DNA of 21,341 bases, taken from HB2-32-21 sp040235495 (GTDB taxonomy: Bacteria; Pseudomonadota; Gammaproteobacteria; Pseudomonadales; Porticoccaceae). The translations under genes were made by a program, and so were the position numbers. The DNA is taken from positions 1 through 21,341 of the forward strand of contig JBECKV010000158.1 in the NCBI GenBank assembly GCA_040235495.1, read 5' to 3'. Shown piece by piece: positions 15,735 to 21,341 of the stretch (within the stretch, counting starts at the first letter, position 1; the number at the start of each line of letters is the position of its first letter). The notes beneath the pieces were generated by a model that saw only the letters and a program-made list of their open reading frames with translations, ran no database searches and had not been told where the DNA came from.

Positions 15735-18005
15735 TCAGGCGACGCGCTTGCGGCGATTGGCGACGAAGTCGTGCAGGATGTACTCACCCAGATTGTGGGG
15801 CGTGGTGTAGAACACCCGCCCGCCATTCATCTGGGCGACCTTGTCCATAAAGCTGCGCAAAAAGGGGCTGCGCTCCAGCATGAAGGTGTTGATGGTAATG
15901 TTTTTCTGGGTACAGCGTTTCACCGCCAACAGGGTTTTGGCAATGGTTCTGGGATTTGGCGGGTACTCGAAATAGGGATAACCGTCTTCCAGATGGGCCG
16001 TCGGCTCACCGTCGGAAATCATGATGATCTGCTTGGTGCCACCATGCTCCCTGGCGAGTTTTTTCTCCGCCAGAATCAGCGCATGCTGCATGTTGGTACC
16101 CATGCTGAACTGATCGACATCCACGGAAATCAGGTCCTGGGGCTTGATCTCATGGGCGTAGGCGGAAAAACCGATGATCGCCATCGAATCCCTGGGGTAC
16201 CGACTGCTGATCAGGCTGTGCAGGGCCAGGGCGACTTTCTTGGCCGGCAAGAATGCATCGCGCAGGGCCATGGAAAGCGACAGGTCCAGCAAAAGCACCG
16301 TCGAGGTCTTGGTGTTGAGTTCGTGACGATGCACCTCGAAATCATCTTCCGCCAGCTTGATCCCGCGCCGTCCCCCGCCGCGCTTTGACAGGGGCGGCAT
16401 TGCGCCGCTGGCGCTTTCCCTGCAAATGGCATTTTTCAGCGTGCGCGGTATATGCAGGTGCAGGGGGTCGCCGAACTCATAGGTCTTGCTGTCTTCCTGC
16501 TGGTCGCCAAACAGGCCCTCCTTGGTGCTGCGGTGATTGCCGAGTCTGGCGTGTTTGAGCTTGTTGTAGATTTCTTCCAGGGCTTTCTGACCGATCACGC
16601 GTGAACCTCTTGGCGTCATGGTCCATTTGTCGCCGTCCTTGCGGATATAGCCCGCCTTTTCGAGGGTTTCGGCCAGGTCCTTGAGCTCCTTGAAATCATC
16701 GAGACCTTCCTCGCCCAGCAACTCCTTGATCAGATCCTCGTCGATCGCACCCAGATCCTCCAGGTCGCGAACGCCCTGAAAATCCTTCTCCAGCCGCTCC
16801 AGCTGCTGCATCTCCTCCATCAATTGCATGGCTGACTGGAAATCGATGGCCTCCTCGCCGGAAAAATTGAACTGCCCGGACTGGGGATTGAGGAAGGAGA
16901 GTTCCTTGCTCAGCTTCATCAATTCCTGTTGTAACTCGGGGTCGCCGAATTTACCGTCCATCAGGGCCTGGAGTTGGCTGCGTTGATCGGCGGAGAGGGA
17001 ATTCATCAGGGACTGGGCCGCCGCCATCTGGGCTTCCATTTGCGCCAGCAGTTGATCCAGTGACTCGGGGGGATTATCGCCGAACATATCGCCGAACTGG
17101 TCCATGAACTGCTCGAAGCCCGGATCCTCGCCGGCGATCTTTTTCACCAGCATATCGTTCAGCGCCTTGAGCATATCCTTCATGCGCTTCAGATCGCCCT
17201 CGGACATGGAATTCACCATGTCGCTGACGTCCTTGAAGAAGGTCTGGGTCATGGCGTCGCGCAACTGCTGCATCAGGTCATCAAATTCCTTTTGCGCCTC
17301 GGTATTGAGAAATTCGTAATCCTGCAAGGACTTGATCTGGCCGCTCATATCCTGGGGTAACTGATCGAGTTGGGACTGGTTTCTGGCGGCGATATTTTTC
17401 AGCACCTTGTCGGAAAAACTACCCTGGGGGCCCTGACCCGCGCTACCACGCTGGTTCGATCCGCCGGTCGGGCCTTCAGTTTGGTCGGACGCAGCGCCAT
17501 CATTACTACCTTCACTACCTGCGCCACTATTATCACCACGATCATCATCGCCACGATCATCGCCACGATCCCCTCGGCGCTGATCCTTCGGCCCGCCGCG
17601 TTCTCCACCCTGCTCCTGACCGGAGCTCTGCTCACTGTCGTCCTGGTCGCCGCGCTGAGTGCGAGCGGAGTCCTGAAGCCAGTCCTGGACCGTTTTTCTT
17701 TCCTTGTCGAGAATCCGCTGCAATTGCTCCTTGAGGCCATCGAACAGGCTATCGAGGTTATACCGCTCCAGCTGTTGGCGGCGCTGCTGGCGCAGCTTGC
17801 GAATCATGTCGTGGATGCCCGAAAGCCTTTGCCCCCCGGGCATCATTCCACCCCGGCGCAACATCGATTTCAGCGCCTGCTGAATATTGCCGGAATACAG
17901 GAAGTCGTCGGACAAGGCGCTCATCAGATCGTCGGCGCCGAGGCGCTGGCGTTGTTTGCCGTCCCACTGAAAATAGCGGTAGAGCGCGGAGTTGGGCGTT
18001 GTCAT
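15735..18005 (-). CDS. VWA-domain protein, partner of the adjacent MoxR/ChlI-like ATPase
   Basis: A roughly 756-aa cytosolic protein. An N-terminal helical part (about 1-115) opens with TTPNSALYRYFQW. A Gly/Asp/Arg/Ser-rich, probably disordered linker follows (about 115-197, including RGDDRGDDDRGD). Next are long Gln/Met/Leu-rich helices (about 200-480) and a C-terminal von Willebrand A domain (about 565-756). The MIDAS site is intact: DLSLS starting at D574, GTN further on, and ISDGEP. Pairs of MoxR-type AAA+ ATPase and VWA protein act as chaperones for metal insertion or complex assembly (Mg-chelatase I/D, RavA/ViaA, CoxD/CoxE); the client here is unknown. ATG 18005 lies 13 nt after the ATPase stop; the open frame to 18077 overlaps that gene and is rejected. 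Confidence 0.9.
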   Translation of the reverse strand: MTTPNSALYRYFQWDGKQRQRLGADDLMSALSDDFLYSGNIQQALKSMLRRGGMMPGGQRLSGIHDMIRKLRQQRRQQLERYNLDSLFDGLKEQLQRILDKERKTVQDWLQDSARTQRGDQDDSEQSSGQEQGGERGGPKDQRRGDRGDDRGDDDRGDNSGAGSEGSNDGAASDQTEGPTGGSNQRGSAGQGPQGSFSDKVLKNIAARNQSQLDQLPQDMSGQIKSLQDYEFLNTEAQKEFDDLMQQLRDAMTQTFFKDVSDMVNSMSEGDLKRMKDMLKALNDMLVKKIAGEDPGFEQFMDQFGDMFGDNPPESLDQLLAQMEAQMAAAQSLMNSLSADQRSQLQALMDGKFGDPELQQELMKLSKELSFLNPQSGQFNFSGEEAIDFQSAMQLMEEMQQLERLEKDFQGVRDLEDLGAIDEDLIKELLGEEGLDDFKELKDLAETLEKAGYIRKDGDKWTMTPRGSRVIGQKALEEIYNKLKHARLGNHRSTKEGLFGDQQEDSKTYEFGDPLHLHIPRTLKNAICRESASGAMPPLSKRGGGRRGIKLAEDDFEVHRHELNTKTSTVLLLDLSLSMALRDAFLPAKKVALALHSLISSRYPRDSMAIIGFSAYAHEIKPQDLISVDVDQFSMGTNMQHALILAEKKLAREHGGTKQIIMISDGEPTAHLEDGYPYFEYPPNPRTIAKTLLAVKRCTQKNITINTFMLERSPFLRSFMDKVAQMNGGRVFYTTPHNLGEYILHDFVANRRKRVA

Positions 18006-18018
18006 CACTAATTCCAAA

Positions 18019-19422
18019 TCAGGCGCGATACACGAACTGGCCCTGCATGGTGTCCTTGCTGAGCCGATTGTTGACATAGAGACCTTCGAGAATGAACTCG
18101 ACGGCGGAGGCCCGCAGCGCCGGGTTACTCGAACTGGTCAGCCGCGACACCGCCTCGCCGAGGCCGGGAAGCTGGCTGATCACATCCTGATAAAAACCCG
18201 AATGCATGCCCTCGCCGACATCCACCGTGGTTTCGGCGCCAAAGGCGTCAACCAGGGGTTCCAGCTCCTCCAGGGAAAAACGTTTGTCAAAGATCTGCTT
18301 GACCGCTTCTTCAAAGAGGCGATGCAGGATTTCGTCTTCCTGGTCATCTTCCAGCACTTCGAACTCCACCTTGCCCGCCAGCGCGGGAATCAGGAATGGC
18401 AGGTCGGAGATGCGTGGCGCGACGGTGTTGTCCCGGAGGCGGATGGCACGGCGCAAGGCATTGGCGATCAGGGTTTCATAGTTGGCGATGGAAGCCCTGA
18501 CCGACACCCCCGAACGCTGGTTGATATCGGGCGACTTGCGGGCCAGATGGCTGACTTCGACGATCACCTCTTTCATGTAGTCGGGAACTTCGAGGGTGTA
18601 ACCTTCGAGCGCCGCGTAGTGGAACTCCTGCTCCATGATCCGGATTTCCTGCTCCCGCTCCTTGGGATAGTGGCTGCGTATCTGCGCACCGAAGCGGTCC
18701 TTCAGGGGCGTGATAATGCGCCCGCGGTTGGTGTAATCCTCGGGGTTGGCCGTGGCCAGCACGACGATATCCAGAGGCAGGCGTACCTTGTGGCCACGAA
18801 TCTGGATGTCCTTTTCCTCCATGATATTGAGTAGACCCACCTGAATACGCTCAGCCAGATCCGGCAACTCGTTGATGGCGAAAATGCCACGATTGGTCTT
18901 CGGTATCAGGCCGTAGTGAATGGTCAACTCGTCCGACAGGTAGCGGCCCTCGGCTACTTTGATGGGGTCCACCTCGCCAATGAGATCGGCGACCGTGATG
19001 TCCGGGGTGGCCAGCTTTTCACCGTAGCGCTGGTCCCGGTGCAGCCAGGCAATCGGCGTTTGATCACCCTTTTCCGCCACCAGGGCGCGAGCCTGGGCGG
19101 AAATCGGTTCAAAGGGGTTTTCCGGCATCTCGACGCCGGCGATGATGGGAGTGTATTCATCGAGCAGACAGACCAGGGACCGCAGCAGACGGGTCTTGGC
19201 CTGACCCCGCTCCCCCAGCAGGACCACGTCCTGGCCCGCGAGAATGGCATTTTCCAGCTCTGGAATCACCGTATCCTGATAGCCGATAACACCGGGGAAG
19301 AGTTCCTCGCCCGCGCTCAGTTTGCGCACCAGGTTACGCTGCATCTCCTCACGAATAGGCAATACCTGATAGCCCGACTGCCTTAGCGCCGCAAGCGTGG
19401 CTGGTCGTTCACTGTTTCGCAC
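18019..19422 (-). CDS. MoxR / magnesium-chelatase-I-like AAA+ ATPase
   Basis: A 467-aa AAA+ ATPase, first gene of a pair with the VWA protein. The Walker A motif is GERGQAKT with K76 and T77. The Walker B block reads GIFAINELPDL, so Asn184 stands where most AAA+ proteins have Asp, while catalytic Glu185 is kept. Sensor 1 is in VVLATANPEDY, and the arginine-finger block is TPLKDRFGAQ. The insert VADLIGEVDPIKVAEGRYL is ChlI-like. It probably remodels or loads a cofactor into a client complex using ATP, with the VWA protein as adaptor; this is inferred from family and neighbour. The start is GTG 19422, fixed by a textbook AAAGGAGG site 6 nt upstream. A promoter was not located. Confidence 0.9.
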   Translation of the reverse strand: MRNSERPATLAALRQSGYQVLPIREEMQRNLVRKLSAGEELFPGVIGYQDTVIPELENAILAGQDVVLLGERGQAKTRLLRSLVCLLDEYTPIIAGVEMPENPFEPISAQARALVAEKGDQTPIAWLHRDQRYGEKLATPDITVADLIGEVDPIKVAEGRYLSDELTIHYGLIPKTNRGIFAINELPDLAERIQVGLLNIMEEKDIQIRGHKVRLPLDIVVLATANPEDYTNRGRIITPLKDRFGAQIRSHYPKEREQEIRIMEQEFHYAALEGYTLEVPDYMKEVIVEVSHLARKSPDINQRSGVSVRASIANYETLIANALRRAIRLRDNTVAPRISDLPFLIPALAGKVEFEVLEDDQEDEILHRLFEEAVKQIFDKRFSLEELEPLVDAFGAETTVDVGEGMHSGFYQDVISQLPGLGEAVSRLTSSSNPALRASAVEFILEGLYVNNRLSKDTMQGQFVYRA

Positions 19423-19428
19423 TTCGAA

Positions 19429-19436
19429 CCTCCTTT
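19429..19436 (-). promoter_or_regulatory. Strong Shine-Dalgarno site deciding the GTG start of the ATPase gene
   Basis: On the - strand the sequence AAAGGAGG lies 6 nt before GTG 19422. It is the best ribosome site seen in the window and predicts high translation of the MoxR-like gene. Confidence 0.85.
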
Positions 19437-19844
19437 ACTAACCGCTCGAGCCTCGCCAGCTCATTTATGGCAGGAGTGCTTGGTGTTATTACCGGGTTTA
19501 CCCGCGGATCAATCACCGGGCCGGACTCAGAGCCTTGGTCACAGCTTACTTTGGCCATCCAACGATTCAAGCACCGCCTCAGCCAATTCTGCTATAAGAA
19601 TTTTTTTTTTAAAACAGCAGTTGATTTTACCGGGAGCTTTGAAACACGCGGGGACCAGGAAACTTCAACCGCGTAACCGGCTGTGTGGGGTTCGATCGCC
19701 CGTCTTCGGTATAAAGCCTCTTATGGGCCCTGGACAGACCCTCACGAAACGCAAAAATACCCCGTCGAGGAATTAACCTGGTAGCCGTGAAAAAACTGAT
19801 ACCTGCTCTCCGCCTAGCGCAGCGACAGGTCGGACGGCCTTGCG

Positions 19845-19873
19845 TTGTCACGGCCGCGCGAAGATTCTATGAT
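19845..19873 (+). promoter_or_regulatory. Predicted sigma70-type promoter of the CoA-transferase gene
   Basis: The -35 TTGTCA (19845-19850) and the -10 TATGAT (19868-19873) each match consensus at 5 of 6 positions and are separated by exactly 17 nt. Transcription would start near 19880, giving a leader of about 60 nt before ATG 19942. Confidence 0.6.
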
Positions 19874-19941
19874 CCCATCATCACAACAGGCTACGTCCGG
19901 CGCCAAAGCCGGTCCACACAACGATAACAGGGCTGAAAATC

Positions 19942-21186
19942 ATGACTAAAAGACACATTCTCGATGGCATTCGCGTGCTCGACTTTAGCCAACACGTGGC
20001 CGGACCCGGCTGCACCAAAATGATGGCCGAAATGGGTGCGGAAATTATCAAGCTGGAACTGGCGCCCAAGGGCGAGCAGATCCGCCAGGTCGGTTTGAAG
20101 ATCAATGACCGCAGCGTCTACTTCATCCAGCAAAACCGCGGCAAAAAAAGTCTCTGTGTTGACATGCGCACCGATGAAGGCAAGCAAATCGTCTACGACC
20201 TGGTCAAGCAGGTGGACGTGGTCATGGAAAACTTCGCACCCGGCGCCATCGCCCGCCTCGGCCTGCCCTGGGAAAAAGTCCACGAACTCAACCCCGAATG
20301 CATCATGTGTTCGGTCTCCACCTTCGGCCAGGACGGACCGCTCGCCACCCTGCCGGGTTACGATTTTATCGGCCAGGCCTATGCCGGCATCACCAGCATG
20401 ATCGGCGATCAGGAAGTCGGACCCTACATTCCCATCGCTGCCCTGGGCGACACCATGACCGCCTCCCACGCGCTCGCCGCGATCAACGCCGCGCTGTTTC
20501 ATCGCGCCACCGGCGGTGGTGGCCAGCACGTGGATGTCTGCCTGCTGGACTGCTATTTCCACAGCCACGAAATGAATGTCGGCATGATCAGCGCCAGCAA
20601 GGGTGAATACAGCCCGGTATTGCCCGGTCGCCACCATGGCGCGGTGGGCCCGCTGGGCGTATTTCAGAGCAAGGATGGCTACATCATCCTCATCGCCATT
20701 CTCGGGCACTGGCCGAAACTGGTGGACGCAATGGGCATGCCGGAGCTGCTGCAAGACCCTCGCTTTAAGGACGATGCCACACGGGCCGCCAACCGCGACA
20801 TCCTCCGGCCGATCATCGAGGCATGGCTGCAATCCCACGACAGCGACGATGAAATCATCCGCAAACTGGGTGAGAAGCACATCCCCGTGGCACCGATTCT
20901 CTCCATCGAACAGGCCATGAATCACCCGCATATGAAAGAACACGGCACCGTGCGCACCGTGACCGACCGGGGCGCCGGCACTTTCGATATGCCCGGCATG
21001 CCCCTGCGTTTTTCCGCCTACGCCAACGACCTCGACCTGCAAGCCCCCTACCTCGGCGAGCACACGCAGGAAATCCTCGGCGGCCTGCTCAACATGAGTG
21101 GCGCGGAAATCAGCAAACTGGTGGACAAAGGGATCCTTGTTCAGGAGGCTATTCCAGAAGCCGCGTTGAAAGCCGGCAGTCAATAA
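19942..21186 (+). CDS. Class III CoA-transferase (CaiB/BaiF family)
   Basis: A 414-aa enzyme that moves coenzyme A between carboxylic acids. Family marks are the N-terminal LDGIRVLDFSQHVAGPGCT, the MAEMGAEIIKLE block, VMENFAPGAIARLGL, SVSTFGQDGP, and the catalytic aspartate D170 in ALGDTMTASHA, close to D169 of formyl-CoA transferase. GGGGQHVDVCLLD and PVLPGRHH complete the pattern. The substrate is unknown; the family includes carnitine, bile-acid, oxalate and aromatic-acid CoA-transferases. The ATG has a modest AGGG site about 10 nt upstream and a good promoter further up. It is followed 43 nt later by a FabG-like SDR gene on the same strand, a pairing that fits an acid-activation and oxidation pathway. 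Confidence 0.92.
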   Translation: MTKRHILDGIRVLDFSQHVAGPGCTKMMAEMGAEIIKLELAPKGEQIRQVGLKINDRSVYFIQQNRGKKSLCVDMRTDEGKQIVYDLVKQVDVVMENFAPGAIARLGLPWEKVHELNPECIMCSVSTFGQDGPLATLPGYDFIGQAYAGITSMIGDQEVGPYIPIAALGDTMTASHALAAINAALFHRATGGGGQHVDVCLLDCYFHSHEMNVGMISASKGEYSPVLPGRHHGAVGPLGVFQSKDGYIILIAILGHWPKLVDAMGMPELLQDPRFKDDATRAANRDILRPIIEAWLQSHDSDDEIIRKLGEKHIPVAPILSIEQAMNHPHMKEHGTVRTVTDRGAGTFDMPGMPLRFSAYANDLDLQAPYLGEHTQEILGGLLNMSGAEISKLVDKGILVQEAIPEAALKAGSQ

Positions 21187-21191
21187 CGACG

Positions 21192-21221
21192 GCCAACAGG
21201 AGCCAACAGGAGCCCACGGGA
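21192..21221 (+). repeat. Three tandem 10-nt units with Shine-Dalgarno-like cores
   Basis: GCCAACAGGA occurs twice in direct succession (21192-21201 and 21202-21211). A third copy with two changes, GCCCACGGGA, follows at 21212-21221. Each carries an AGGA- or GGGA-like core, and the last is 8 nt before ATG 21230. Confidence 0.7.
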
Positions 21222-21229
21222 AGTCAATC

Positions 21230-21341
21230 ATGTCAGGAACCGCATTGGTCACCGGCGCCAGCCGGGGCATCGGCCGGGCCATTGCCCAGGCACTCGCCGC
21301 GGAAGGATTCACCGTCGCCTGCTTCGCCCGGGATAACGCCA
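21230..21341 (+). CDS. FabG-like SDR dehydrogenase, 5' part only
   Basis: The gene runs off the right edge; 37 codons are visible. The start SGTALVTGASRGIGRAIAQ has the exact TGxxxGxG cofactor motif of classical SDR proteins such as FabG-type 3-oxoacyl reductases. An Arg in CFARDN after the second strand would suit NADPH. The active site is outside the window, so the reaction cannot be assigned. It is probably cotranscribed with the CoA-transferase gene 43 nt upstream. Confidence 0.85.
   Translation, partial: MSGTALVTGASRGIGRAIAQALAAEGFTVACFARDNA

Larger units (their letters stand above)
19423..19941. other. 519-nt divergent intergenic region
   Basis: It separates the ATPase/VWA pair (-) from the CoA-transferase (+). 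No gene was recognised; short open frames on both strands lack ribosome sites and family features. It contains a T10 run followed by A4 (19601-19614) and, near the right end, a good + strand promoter. No clear - strand promoter was found. Confidence 0.5.

Noticed and set aside
19589..19620. CTGCT...AGCAG inverted repeat around the T10 run as a terminator
   Set aside because: The arms are only 5 bp and the T-run lies inside the loop rather than after the stem.
19891..21312. Long - strand open frame (473 codons) opposite the CoA-transferase
   Set aside because: It is an antisense shadow of a clear CaiB/BaiF gene in GC-rich DNA, with no recognisable domain, and it runs across the start of the SDR gene.

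Overview
The window reads as a chromosomal segment of a moderately GC-rich, free-living Gram-negative bacterium. A gammaproteobacterium, possibly marine, is the best guess. The basis is a complete tripartite RND efflux operon with a NodT-type outer-membrane lipoprotein, Shine-Dalgarno-led genes, and a mix of class III cyclase, MoxR/VWA, amidohydrolase, SDR and CaiB/BaiF genes. No rRNA, tRNA, IS element, phage gene or CRISPR array was seen. The taxonomy is an inference.

Left part (1-4870, + strand): after an extremely AT-rich upstream patch come two genes that overlap by one base (TAGTG). The first encodes a CHASE2 transmembrane class III nucleotide cyclase. The second encodes a SulP anion transporter carrying a STAS domain and then a C-terminal cyclic-nucleotide-binding (CNB) domain. 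A sensor, a second-messenger synthase and a messenger-binding transporter therefore appear to sit in one transcript. The cyclase has Glu, not Lys, at the purine-specifying position, and the CNB phosphate-binding cassette reads R-T-A as in cGMP-dependent kinase. Both point, without proving it, to cGMP. This is the most interesting object in the window.

Middle-left (4974-7166): a small two-zinc-ribbon protein and a MOSC-domain protein lie on the - strand. Diverging from them is an endonuclease/exonuclease/phosphatase-fold enzyme on the + strand.

Centre (7198-13005, - strand): an operon of outer-membrane factor, membrane-fusion protein and RND pump, in that transcription order. The genes are separated by a 2-nt gap and then overlap by 11 nt.

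Right part: a metal-dependent amidohydrolase (+) converges on an SDR dehydrogenase (-) at a near-ideal bidirectional terminator. Upstream of the SDR on the - strand lie a MoxR/ChlI-like AAA+ ATPase and a VWA-domain partner, closely spaced. They face away from a class III CoA-transferase (+), which has a good sigma70-type promoter. The start of a FabG-like SDR runs off the right edge. The amidohydrolase, the two SDRs and the CoA-transferase suggest acyl-CoA-linked catabolism of an unknown compound.
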